DNA from: Marisediminicola sp040546025
Lineage (GTDB): Bacteria > Actinomycetota > Actinomycetes > Actinomycetales > Microbacteriaceae
Assembly: GCF_040546025.1 (NCBI RefSeq)
Contig: NZ_JBEPNA010000013.1
Span: forward strand, 36,867 to 100,866
Length of the DNA: 64,000 nucleotides
Direction: 5' to 3'
Shown here: one piece after another, positions 55,411-63,645 of the stretch
Position numbering within the stretch: position 1 is the stretch's first letter
Layout: each line of letters starts with the position of its first letter
Position numbers and translations under genes: made by a program
Notes under the pieces: generated by a model
Databases searched by the model: none
What the model was told of the DNA's origin: nothing
Seen by the model: the letters and a program-made list of their open reading frames with translations, nothing else

Positions 55411-58314
55411 ATGCAACAGCGAGTAACCGCGATTCTTGTCGCCCGGTCGGGGGCGGAGTATCTGCACCGGACCCTCGCGGCGGTCGACAGGCAGGTTCGC
55501 AGACCCGACTTCCTGATCGCGGTCGACGCCGGGTCGAGCGACAACTCGGGCTCGCTGCTAGCCGCCGCCGGTCCCGCCCAGCTCGTCGCAGCCTCAGCGA
55601 AGGCCTCGTTCGGCGAAGCCGTCGCGCACGCCCTGCACGTGGCCGCCCCCGCGGTCTCCGACAACGAGTGGCTCTGGCTGCTCGCCCACGATAACGCGCC
55701 GGAACCGGACGCGCTCACCCGGCTGCTCGGAGCCGTCGAGATCGCCCCGTCCGTCTCCGTCGCCGGCCCGAAGTTGATGGGGTGGAAGCGGCGCGACGTC
55801 ATCGCCGAGTTCGGGGAGTCGATGACTCCCGTCGGCACCTCGGTGCGCCTCGTCGAGGACGAGCTCGACCAGGCCCAGCACGACATCCGCGGCGACGTGC
55901 TCGGTGTGGCGGCATCGGGCATGCTGGTCCGCCGATCCGTCTGGACCGCGCTCGGTGGGTTTGACCCCGCGTTACCGTCGACGGATGCCGCGCTCGATTT
56001 CTGCGTCCGCGCCCGCCTCGCCGGCCATCGCGTCATCGTCGTGCCGGGAGCCCGGGTGGCGAGCGCCGGCGGACCGCAGCACTTCGGGCGCCGGTCCCTG
56101 AGCGACCGAAGCCGCATGCAGATCGCCAGATCCGCCCAGCTGCACCGCCGCCTCGTCTACGCGCCCTCCGCCGTGGTGCCGCTGCACTGGCTCTCGCTCA
56201 TCCCCCTCGCCATCATCCGGTCGATCGTGCACCTGCTGGCCAAGTCACCGGGTGCCGTCGGCGCCGAACTGGTGACGGCCTTCCGCGCCGCCTTCGACGT
56301 TCTCCCCGTCATCCGGGCCCGGCGCAACCTCCGTCGCACCCGACGCCTGGGCTGGAAGGCGATCGCGCCGCTACGGCTCTCCTGGCGTCGGGCCAGGGAG
56401 CAGCGAGCCCACCGCCAGGACAGCGACGACGGGATGGGCCCCGTCGGCCCGGCCGTGTACCGCGAGGAGCCCATCGGCTTCGTCACCGGCGGTGGCCTGT
56501 GGGCCGTTCTCGTCACCGGGCTTGTCGGCCTCGTCGCGTTCGGCGGGCTCCTCGGGGCCACCTCGGTCTCCGGCGGCGGGTTGCTTCCCCTCGGAAGCGT
56601 CGACAACCTCTGGTCGCAGGTGGGGTACGGCTGGCGGGAGATCGGCATCGGGTTCACCGGGGCCGCCGACCCGTTCAGCTACGTGCTCGCCTCGCTGGGA
56701 TCGCTCGCCTTCTGGCAACCCTCGGTCGCGATCGTCGCGCTCTACGTGCTCGCGCTGCCACTGGCGACGCTCGGTGCGTGGTTCGCGGCGCGTCAATTCA
56801 CCGTGCGCCCGTGGCCGCCCGCGCTCGCCGCCGTGCTGTGGGGAATCGCCCCGCCCCTTCTCTCCTCGCTCGAAACCGGCCACCTCGGCGCCTCGATCGC
56901 CCACCTGCTGCTCCCGTGGCTCATACTTCTCGGCCTCTCCGCAGGCAGGTCATGGACGGCCTCCGCCGGCGCCGCTCTCGTGTTCGCCGCCGTGACGGCC
57001 TCGGCTCCCGTGCTCACGCCCGCGCTTCTGGTCATGTGGCTGGCCCTCGTGCTCTCCCGGCCGCGCCGCGCCTACCGGCTTCTCGGCATCCCGCTCCCCG
57101 CCGCAGCGCTGTTCGCACCGCTCGCGATCGACCAGATCCTGCGGGGAAACCCACTCGGACTTCTCGCCGACCCCGGTGTCCCCGCGGCGGGCGGCGCCAC
57201 CTCCGGCATCCAGCTCGCCCTCGGGTCCGCAGCCGGGGGCTCGAACGGCTGGACGGCACTGCTCGATCGGGTACTCCTGCCCGCCACGACAGCGCCCATC
57301 GTCGTGGCTGCACTGCTGCTTCCCCTCGGCCTGCTTGCCCTCCTCGGGCTGTTCGTGCGCGGATCCCGACGCTCGATCCCCGCGCTCGCGGTCGCTCTCC
57401 TCGGCTACGCCACGGCGGTCATCTCTACCCGCCTCGAGCTTGTCGCCGTGGGGTCGGAGACCGTCGGCATCTGGCCGGGGTCCGGCCTCAGCCTGTTCTG
57501 GCTCGGACTGATCGGCGCTGCCCTCGTCTCGCTCGACGCGATCGGCGCCGCGGCGAGGGGGTTCGCGGTGCTGCTCGGCGTCGCCTCCCTTCTCCTGGCC
57601 GTACCGCTTGTGGGGTCCAACCTGCTCGGAACGCTCACCGTGCAACCCGGCCCGGCCCGGCTGCTGCCCGCCTTCGTCGACGCCGAGGCGACCTCCCGGC
57701 CCGAGATTGGCACGCTCATCCTCGCGCCGGCGGGCGATGGCGCCATCTCGGCCGCACTGGAGCGCGGCCGCGGCACCCTGCTCGAGCAGCAGTCGACGCT
57801 CGATGCCACGGCGATGGGGATGAGCGACGCCGACGCGCGGCTCGCGAACCTCGCCGGCAACCTGGCCTCGCGCAGCGGCTACGACTCGGCGGCCGACCTC
57901 GACGACCTCGCGATCGGCTTCATCGTTCTCGAGGGCGCGGATGCGAATGCGGAAACGGACACGGACATGGACGCGGATGCGTCTGCGACCGCGGCCTCCG
58001 CTGACGAGGCCGAGGCTGCGGTGCTGCGTCGCACTCAGGATGCGCTTGACGGCAACGCCCTGCTCGTGCCGGTCGGCGAGACGTCGCGAGGGCTGCTCTG
58101 GCGTTACGTTGGCGAGGCAGACGCCGTGGCGGGAACGGGGCCGTCGAACACCGGTTCGGTGCTCGGGATGATCGTGCTCGTCGGCCAGGGGCTGATCATT
58201 GGCATGACCGTGCTGCTCGCGGTGCCGACGGCGCGCCGCCGCCGGGAACACGTTTCGCGCGGCACCGAGAACGAAGAGCCCGCCACGACGTTCGACGAGG
58301 ACACCGATGACTGA
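55411..58314 (+). CDS. Very large GT2 glycosyltransferase-membrane fusion protein
   Basis: A 967-residue protein of a conserved but little-studied actinobacterial family. Residues 1-240 are a GT2 domain (VTAILVARSGAEYLHRTL, AVDAGSSDNSGSLL, EWLWLLAHDNAPEPDALTRL, MLVRRSVWTALGGFDPALPS). The usual DxD is replaced by HDNAPEPD, a form known in some GT2 enzymes. About 14 hydrophobic helices follow, from residue ~255 to 740. An extracytoplasmic part with a low-complexity acidic run (DANAETDTDMDADAS, near 57940) comes next, then a last helix near residue 920 and a hydrophilic tail. It overlaps the DUF5719 gene by 8 nt, so the two probably act together, perhaps in wall-glycan synthesis. Confidence 0.85.
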   Translation: MQQRVTAILVARSGAEYLHRTLAAVDRQVRRPDFLIAVDAGSSDNSGSLLAAAGPAQLVAASAKASFGEAVAHALHVAAPAVSDNEWLWLLAHDNAPEPDALTRLLGAVEIAPSVSVAGPKLMGWKRRDVIAEFGESMTPVGTSVRLVEDELDQAQHDIRGDVLGVAASGMLVRRSVWTALGGFDPALPSTDAALDFCVRARLAGHRVIVVPGARVASAGGPQHFGRRSLSDRSRMQIARSAQLHRRLVYAPSAVVPLHWLSLIPLAIIRSIVHLLAKSPGAVGAELVTAFRAAFDVLPVIRARRNLRRTRRLGWKAIAPLRLSWRRAREQRAHRQDSDDGMGPVGPAVYREEPIGFVTGGGLWAVLVTGLVGLVAFGGLLGATSVSGGGLLPLGSVDNLWSQVGYGWREIGIGFTGAADPFSYVLASLGSLAFWQPSVAIVALYVLALPLATLGAWFAARQFTVRPWPPALAAVLWGIAPPLLSSLETGHLGASIAHLLLPWLILLGLSAGRSWTASAGAALVFAAVTASAPVLTPALLVMWLALVLSRPRRAYRLLGIPLPAAALFAPLAIDQILRGNPLGLLADPGVPAAGGATSGIQLALGSAAGGSNGWTALLDRVLLPATTAPIVVAALLLPLGLLALLGLFVRGSRRSIPALAVALLGYATAVISTRLELVAVGSETVGIWPGSGLSLFWLGLIGAALVSLDAIGAAARGFAVLLGVASLLLAVPLVGSNLLGTLTVQPGPARLLPAFVDAEATSRPEIGTLILAPAGDGAISAALERGRGTLLEQQSTLDATAMGMSDADARLANLAGNLASRSGYDSAADLDDLAIGFIVLEGADANAETDTDMDADASATAASADEAEAAVLRRTQDALDGNALLVPVGETSRGLLWRYVGEADAVAGTGPSNTGSVLGMIVLVGQGLIIGMTVLLAVPTARRRREHVSRGTENEEPATTFDEDTDD

Positions 58315-59881
58315 CCGCGACGACGAGCCCGCCGGCCTCGCGCCGGACAACTGGACACCCGCAGAGCCCAGCGGCTCGGCGGCCGACGAGCCGTCGTCGC
58401 TCGAGTCCACGGCGAGAGACGTGCCGGACGAGACAAGCGGTCCCAGCCGCGCGCCGCGCCGATTCACCGGCAGGGGCGCCGTCGTCGTCGGCGTGCGCGG
58501 ACTCATCGGAATCATCGGGGGCACGGTCGCGGCGACCGCCGTGGTCGCCGCCACTGTCATCACCGGCCCCATCTACACGCTGACGGCGCCGTCGGCGTCA
58601 ATCGCGCCCGTGCCCACCGCGCAGGAGCGCGTATGCCCCGGGCCGCTGCTGCGGCTCGGCGACGACGCCGGCCAGGGCGCGACCATCGCGACGTCGGTGG
58701 GCGACGCGGACGTCGAGTTCCAGTCGGTGCCCCGGGAGGCGACGGCGGGCCGCCTCCCCACCACGGACAACCCGAGCGGCCTCGCTCCCCAGGTGCTCGT
58801 GCTCCCACCCGGAGAGCCGGGCGGAAAGCCGGCGCTCGCCGGGAGCCAGTCCCAGTCCGTCACCTCCGGCGGGCTGCTCGGGCTCGCGACAGCCGAGTGC
58901 GCCGAGGCGAGCGGCGACACCTGGCTCGTGGGCGGTGCGACCGATGTCGGGCGCACAACGCTGATCACGATCAGCAACCCCAGCGCGGTCATCGCGACCG
59001 TCGCGCTGAGCATCTACGGCCAGTCCGGCCCCGTCGTCGCGCCGGGGGCCGAGGGCATCGTGGTGCCGCCCGGATCGCAGCGCATCATCTCGCTCGCGGC
59101 GTTCGCCCCCGAGATTGTCGCTCCGGTCGTGCGGGTGGAGAGCCGGGGCGGCCAGGTGGTCGCCAATCTGCAGCAGTCCATCGTGCGCACCCTCGCCCCC
59201 GGCGGGGTTGAGATCATCGGCGAGACGAGGGGCCCCTCGCGCAGCGTCGTCATCCCCGGGCTCGTCGTCGCGTCGGCGGAGCGCGTCGCCGAGGTGCAGA
59301 CGGAGCCCGGTTACATCGACGTCGAAACCGCCGTGCGCATCCTGCTTCCCGGTGACGCCCCAACGACCGCGACGGTCACCGTTACCCCCGAGCGCGGCGA
59401 GCGCGACCCCACGGTCTTCGATCTCGAGCTCGTCGGCGGCCAAGTGGGCCAGGTCGCCGTCGCCGGCCTCGACGACGGCAACTACACCGTGACCGTCGAG
59501 GCCGACCTTCCGGTCGTCGCCGGGGTGCGGGCGAGCACCGTGACCGACGACGGCACCGCCGATTTCGCCTGGCTCGGCGCTCCTGAGGCGCTCGGCGACC
59601 GGGCGCTTCTCGTGATCGCCCCTGGCCCCTCGCCGCGCGTGCACCTGGCCAACCCGACCGCGAAGGACGTCACCGTGACGGTCGAGTCGGGCGGGGAGGC
59701 GCGCAGCATCGACGTCCCCGCCGGGCGCAGCGTGTCAACGCCAGTCGCGCGCGACAACGTCGTGCTGACGGGAACCGCCGGTCTCATCGCGAATGTCAGC
59801 TACACCGGTGACGGCGCGCTCGGCTCGTTCGGAGTGACAACGCCAGGCCCCGGGTCGACCCCCATCACGGTGTACCGCTAG
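58307..59881 (+). CDS. DUF5719-family membrane-anchored extracytoplasmic protein
   Basis: The 524-residue product has a disordered, acidic N-terminus of about 50 residues, one hydrophobic helix (about residues 60-85) and a long secreted part rich in beta-type sequence, such as GRTTLITISNPSAVIATVAL and SRSVVIPGLVVASAERVAE. Two or three Ig/beta-sandwich-like units seem likely. DUF5719 proteins are encoded next to the large GT2 fusion in actinobacteria, and no function is known to me. ATG 58307 overlaps the upstream gene by 8 nt. It converges on the metallopeptidase-like gene. Confidence 0.83.
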   Translation: MTDRDDEPAGLAPDNWTPAEPSGSAADEPSSLESTARDVPDETSGPSRAPRRFTGRGAVVVGVRGLIGIIGGTVAATAVVAATVITGPIYTLTAPSASIAPVPTAQERVCPGPLLRLGDDAGQGATIATSVGDADVEFQSVPREATAGRLPTTDNPSGLAPQVLVLPPGEPGGKPALAGSQSQSVTSGGLLGLATAECAEASGDTWLVGGATDVGRTTLITISNPSAVIATVALSIYGQSGPVVAPGAEGIVVPPGSQRIISLAAFAPEIVAPVVRVESRGGQVVANLQQSIVRTLAPGGVEIIGETRGPSRSVVIPGLVVASAERVAEVQTEPGYIDVETAVRILLPGDAPTTATVTVTPERGERDPTVFDLELVGGQVGQVAVAGLDDGNYTVTVEADLPVVAGVRASTVTDDGTADFAWLGAPEALGDRALLVIAPGPSPRVHLANPTAKDVTVTVESGGEARSIDVPAGRSVSTPVARDNVVLTGTAGLIANVSYTGDGALGSFGVTTPGPGSTPITVYR

Positions 59882-59926
59882 GTCAGGAATCAGGCGCCCG
59901 TTACCGTGACGACACGAAGCGTCCGC

Positions 59927-60376
59927 TCAGTGCAGGTGGCGGAACCGGTCGGGCGCGAGATCCCACGGGTCCTTGCCGAGAAGCTCGGCGACGGCGCGGA
60001 ACACGCAGCTCTCGACGAGCATCCGCCGGTGGAGAGCGTCCGAGCGGTGCAGCTTCGCGAGCCGTTCGATCGGCAGCCGGAACAGGATCACGCGCCGCTC
60101 GGCGACGGAGACCTGCCAGCGATCCACACCCCCGGTAGCGCCGACCTCGCTCGGCAGCCCGGCGATCTCGAAGCTCACCTGGCGCAGGTCATCCGGCCAC
60201 AGGTCCTTGAGATATTCGGCCGTCTGCACAACCGTGGTCTCGAAGACATCCGCTCGCGTCGCCAGAAGCGGCAGGTGCGGCCCCGTGACGGCAGAACGGA
60301 TGCCGCGCCCGTGCCGGTCTCGCCAGCCGCCCCGCACGGAGCGGTGGCCGGTCACACGATGCGGGGAGCGAGCCAT
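59927..60376 (-). CDS. Metallopeptidase-family-like protein lacking the zinc motif
   Basis: The 149-residue product matches the actinobacterial Rv3259-type family: AGLPSEVGATGGVDRWQVSV, VILFRLPIERLAKLHRSD and the closing LLGKDPWDLAPDRFRHLH. Where true members of the peptidase family have HExxH, the sequence reads VESCVFRAVAEL, so the catalytic site is lost. The N-terminal ~45 residues are Arg-rich and may be disordered. It lies between DUF5719 and DUF3499 in conserved order, but on the opposite strand. Function unknown; a structural or regulatory role is possible. Confidence 0.75.
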   Translation of the reverse strand: MARSPHRVTGHRSVRGGWRDRHGRGIRSAVTGPHLPLLATRADVFETTVVQTAEYLKDLWPDDLRQVSFEIAGLPSEVGATGGVDRWQVSVAERRVILFRLPIERLAKLHRSDALHRRMLVESCVFRAVAELLGKDPWDLAPDRFRHLH

Positions 60377-60443
60377 TGGCCAAGTCTAGGCCGCGACCCG
60401 GGACGCGACGGTGGGTCGCGACGCCCGGCGGCCACCCTCGGCC

Positions 60444-60449
60444 TAGGGT
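60444..60449 (+). promoter_or_regulatory. -10 box for leaderless DUF3499 gene
   Basis: TAGGGT ends 7 nt before ATG 60457. Confidence 0.5.
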
Positions 60450-60456
60450 GGGGAAA

Positions 60457-60678
60457 ATGGATGGACGGCCCTGCAGCAAGGTGGCCTGCGTCGCGGACGC
60501 GGTGTCGACCCTCACCTACGATTACGCCGACTCGATGGCGGTGCTCGGACCGCTGAGCTATACGCCGGAGCCGCACAGCTACGACCTCTGCCCGAAGCAC
60601 TCGGAGCGCCTGTCGGTGCCGCAGGGGTGGCAGGTCGTCCGCCACGTCGTGATGCGTGACCTAGGCTTTCCCGCATGA
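60457..60678 (+). CDS. DUF3499-family small protein
   Basis: A 73-residue protein beginning MDGRPCSKVACVADAVSTLT. Cysteines at 6 and 11 and the later SYDLCPKHSERLSVPQGWQV give a Cys-Cys / Cys-His arrangement that could bind zinc, as noted for this family. It sits directly before phosphomannomutase, as in M. tuberculosis Rv3258c-Rv3257c, and its stop overlaps that start by 4 nt (ATGA). ATG 60457 has a leaderless -10 box; the longer frame from 60376 lacks support. Function unknown; one link may be regulation of mannose metabolism, from context only. Confidence 0.88.
   Translation: MDGRPCSKVACVADAVSTLTYDYADSMAVLGPLSYTPEPHSYDLCPKHSERLSVPQGWQVVRHVVMRDLGFPA
60662..60667 (+). promoter_or_regulatory. 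-10 box for phosphomannomutase inside the DUF3499 gene
   Basis: TAGGCT, inside the last codons of the DUF3499 gene, ends 7 nt before the phosphomannomutase ATG at 60675. The gene could thus be both read through and started independently. Confidence 0.4.
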
Positions 60679-62111
60679 CTGGCCTCCAGGCTTCGACGGG
60701 TCCCATCGACCTTGCCCCGTTCATTAAGGCCTACGACGTGCGCGGGCTCGTCGGCTCGCAACTCACCGTCGGCGTGGTGCGCGCGCTCGGAGCGGCCTTC
60801 GCCGACGAGGTCGGCACGCCCGGTGGCGAGATCATCGTCGGCCACGACATGCGCGACTCCTCGCCCGGCTTTGCCGAGGCGTTCTCCGCCGGCGTGCGGG
60901 ACCGCGGCGTGAATGTCGTGGGGATCGGGCTGTGCTCTACCGACGAGACCTACTACGCCTCCGGCCACCTTGACCTTCCGGCAGCGATGTTCACCGCGAG
61001 CCACAATCCGGCCACCTACAACGGCATCAAGTTCTCCCGGGCCGGCGCCCAAGGCATCAGCTTCGACACCGGGCTTCGGGCGATCCGCGACCGGGCCACG
61101 ACTTTCCTCGCCGAGGGTATCGACACCGCCGAGGAGCTCGGAGGTGCCCGGGAGCTTGCCGTGCTCGCCGACTATGCCGCCTACCTCCGCGCCCTCGTCG
61201 ACCTCTCCGGTATCCGCCCGCTGCGCGTCGTTGTCGACACGGGCAATGGAATGGGCGGACTCACCGTGCCCGCGGTGCTCGGCGCCGCCGCCGGCCTGCC
61301 GGAGCTCCCGATCGAGGTCATCCCGCTCTACTTCGAGCTCGACGGCACCTTTCCCAACCACGAGGCCAACCCCCTCGACCCCGCTAACATCGTCGACCTG
61401 CAGCGCGCGGTTCTCGAGCACGGCGCGGACCTCGGCCTCGCCTTCGACGGCGACGCCGACCGCTGCTTCGTCGTCGATGAGAAGGGCGAGGGCGTCACCC
61501 CGTCGGCCATCGCCGCGATCGTCGCCCTGCGCGCGATCGAGCGCGCCACGGCGCTCGATCCCGACGGTGAGGTCGTCGTGCTGCACAACCTGATCACCTC
61601 CCGCGTCGTGCCGGAGACGATTGTCCAGGCAGGCGCGATCCCGGTGCGCACGAAGGTGGGGCACTCCCTCATCAAGGACGAGATGGCGGCCACCGGCGCG
61701 GTGTTCGGGGGTGAGCACTCCGCGCACTACTACTTCAAAGAGTTCTGGGGTGCTGACAACGGCATGCTCGCGGCAATGTACGTGTTGGCCGAGCTCGGGC
61801 ACCAGAGCGACCCGATGTCGGGGATCTCCGCCCGGTTCACCCCGTACGCGCTGAGCGGCGAGATCAATTCCACCGTGACCGACATTCCCGGCGCCTACTC
61901 CCGCATCGTCGACGAGTTCGTCGGCATGGCGGAGTTCGACGAGCTCGACGGACTCACGGTCACCGGAATCGTGCAGCGCGATGCCCCCTTCTGGTGGTTC
62001 AACGTGCGGCCGTCGAACACGGAGCCGCTCCTGCGGCTCAATGTCGAGGCCGGCACGAACGAGGAGATGCTGCGAATCCGGGACGTCGTGCTGGGCCTCA
62101 TCCGCGGCTGA
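60675..62111 (+). CDS. manB: Phosphomannomutase/phosphoglucomutase
   Basis: Interconverts mannose-6-phosphate and mannose-1-phosphate, between manA and GDP-mannose formation. The 478 residues have FIKAYDVRGLVGSQL at the start and the phosphoserine loop FTASHNPATYNGIKF with Ser109. The metal loop LAFDGDADRCFVVDEKG and the sugar-binding FGGEHSAHYYF follow, then the phosphate-binding RPSNTEPLLRLNVEA near the end. All four domains of the alpha-D-phosphohexomutase family are present. ATG 60675 overlaps the DUF3499 stop by 4 nt. Confidence 0.95.
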   Translation: MTGLQASTGPIDLAPFIKAYDVRGLVGSQLTVGVVRALGAAFADEVGTPGGEIIVGHDMRDSSPGFAEAFSAGVRDRGVNVVGIGLCSTDETYYASGHLDLPAAMFTASHNPATYNGIKFSRAGAQGISFDTGLRAIRDRATTFLAEGIDTAEELGGARELAVLADYAAYLRALVDLSGIRPLRVVVDTGNGMGGLTVPAVLGAAAGLPELPIEVIPLYFELDGTFPNHEANPLDPANIVDLQRAVLEHGADLGLAFDGDADRCFVVDEKGEGVTPSAIAAIVALRAIERATALDPDGEVVVLHNLITSRVVPETIVQAGAIPVRTKVGHSLIKDEMAATGAVFGGEHSAHYYFKEFWGADNGMLAAMYVLAELGHQSDPMSGISARFTPYALSGEINSTVTDIPGAYSRIVDEFVGMAEFDELDGLTVTGIVQRDAPFWWFNVRPSNTEPLLRLNVEAGTNEEMLRIRDVVLGLIRG

Positions 62112-62157
62112 CGCCGCACCCCGGTCAACGCCCCGCTTCCGCTCAGCCCCAAGCTGG

Positions 62158-62163
62158 CAGAAT
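62158..62163 (+). promoter_or_regulatory. -10 box for leaderless ahcY
   Basis: CAGAAT (one off TANNNT) ends 6 nt before ATG 62170. The 58-bp gap is too short for a SAH riboswitch. Confidence 0.4.
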
Positions 62164-62169
62164 GGGCCG

Positions 62170-63645
62170 ATGACCATCTCCACTACCGCCGTTCCGTTCA
62201 AGGTCGCCGACCTCTCCCTCGCCGAAGCCGGGCGCCACCAGTTCCGCCTCGCCGAGAACGAGATGCCGGGCCTCATGGCGCTGCGCGAGGAATTCGGCCC
62301 GTCACAGCCGCTCAAGGGCGCGCGCATCGCCGGGAGCCTGCACATGACCGTGCAGACCGGAGTGCTCATTGAGACCCTCGTGGCCCTCGGTGCGCAGGTG
62401 CGATGGGCGAGCTGCAACATCTTCTCCACCCAGAACGAGGCCGCGGCTGCCGTCGCCGTCGGGCCGACCGGCACCGTCGACGCGCCAGCAGGGGTGCCTG
62501 TGTTCGCCTGGAAGGGCGAGACCCTCGAGGAATACTGGTGGTGCACGACCCAGATCTTCGACTGGTCGGCGGAGGCCGCGGCCGTGGGCGAGACCTGGGC
62601 CGGGCCGAACATGATCCTCGACGATGGCGGCGACGCGACAATTCTCGTACACAAGGGCCGCGAGTTCGAGGCCGCCGGCGCCGTGCCTCCCGCCTCGGCA
62701 TCCGACAGCCAGGAATATCGGGTCATCCTCGACACCCTCCGCGCGTCGCTGGCCGAGAGCGGTGATCGCTGGACGAATATCGGCGACGGCATTCTCGGCG
62801 TCACCGAGGAGACCACAACGGGCGTGCACCGGCTCTACGAGCTTGCCAAGAGCGAGAACCTGCTGTTCCCGGCCATCAACGTCAACGACTCGGTGACCAA
62901 GTCGAAGTTCGACAATAAGTACGGAATCCGGCACTCGCTGCCCGACGGCCTCAACCGGGCCACCGATGTTCTCATCGGGGGCAAGGTCGTGTTCGTCGCC
63001 GGGTACGGCGACGTCGGCAAGGGTGCGGCGGAGGCCATGCGTGGGCAGGGTGCCAGGGTGATCGTCTCCGAGGTCGATCCGATCTGCGCCCTCCAGGCGG
63101 TCATGGACGGCTACCAGGTGACGACGATCGAGGATGTGCTCGACGAGGTCGACATCTTCGTGACCGGAACTGGCAACGAGAACGTCATCACGGTCGACCA
63201 CCTGCTCGGCATGAAGCACCTCGCGATCCTCGCGAACGTCGGTCACTTCGACAACGAGATCGACATCGCCGGCCTCGAGGCGCTCGTTGGGGCCGAGAGA
63301 ATCGAGATCAAGCCGCAGGTGCACGAGTGGCGGCTGCCGTCGGGACGCGCGATCCTCATGCTGTCCGAGGGGCGTCTGATGAACCTCGGCAATGCGACCG
63401 GGCATCCGTCGTTCGTCATGAGCACGTCGTTCGCGAACCAGGTCCTCGCGCAGATCGAGCTCTACGCACACGGCGAGAACTATGACACCCAGGTCTACGT
63501 GCTGCCCAAGCATTTGGACGAGAAGGTCGCGCGTCTGCACTTGGATGCGCTCGGCGTGAAGCTCACGACCCTCACCGCCGAGCAGGCCGCCTACATCGGA
63601 GTAAGCATCAACGGACCGTTCAAGGTGGACCAGTACCGCTACTGA
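62170..63645 (+). CDS. ahcY: Adenosylhomocysteinase
   Basis: Splits S-adenosylhomocysteine to adenosine and homocysteine, clearing the by-product of methylations such as that of the enzyme at 1947. The 491 residues include IAGSLHMTVQTGVLIETL, NIFSTQNEAAAAVA, EYWWCTTQI, NINDS-type substrate contacts in FPAINVNDSVTKSKFDN, the NAD loop VVFVAGYGDVGKGAAEAM and the C-terminal FKVDQYRY that closes over the cofactor. The length is normal for the bacterial long form. ATG 62170 was chosen over the open frame further upstream, which overlaps the phosphomannomutase end. Followed by the repeat array. Confidence 0.97.
   Translation: MTISTTAVPFKVADLSLAEAGRHQFRLAENEMPGLMALREEFGPSQPLKGARIAGSLHMTVQTGVLIETLVALGAQVRWASCNIFSTQNEAAAAVAVGPTGTVDAPAGVPVFAWKGETLEEYWWCTTQIFDWSAEAAAVGETWAGPNMILDDGGDATILVHKGREFEAAGAVPPASASDSQEYRVILDTLRASLAESGDRWTNIGDGILGVTEETTTGVHRLYELAKSENLLFPAINVNDSVTKSKFDNKYGIRHSLPDGLNRATDVLIGGKVVFVAGYGDVGKGAAEAMRGQGARVIVSEVDPICALQAVMDGYQVTTIEDVLDEVDIFVTGTGNENVITVDHLLGMKHLAILANVGHFDNEIDIAGLEALVGAERIEIKPQVHEWRLPSGRAILMLSEGRLMNLGNATGHPSFVMSTSFANQVLAQIELYAHGENYDTQVYVLPKHLDEKVARLHLDALGVKLTTLTAEQAAYIGVSINGPFKVDQYRY

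Noticed and set aside
62112..62169. SAH riboswitch before ahcY
   Set aside because: Only 58 nt separate the genes, and a -10 box lies 6 nt before the ATG, which leaves no room for a leader RNA.
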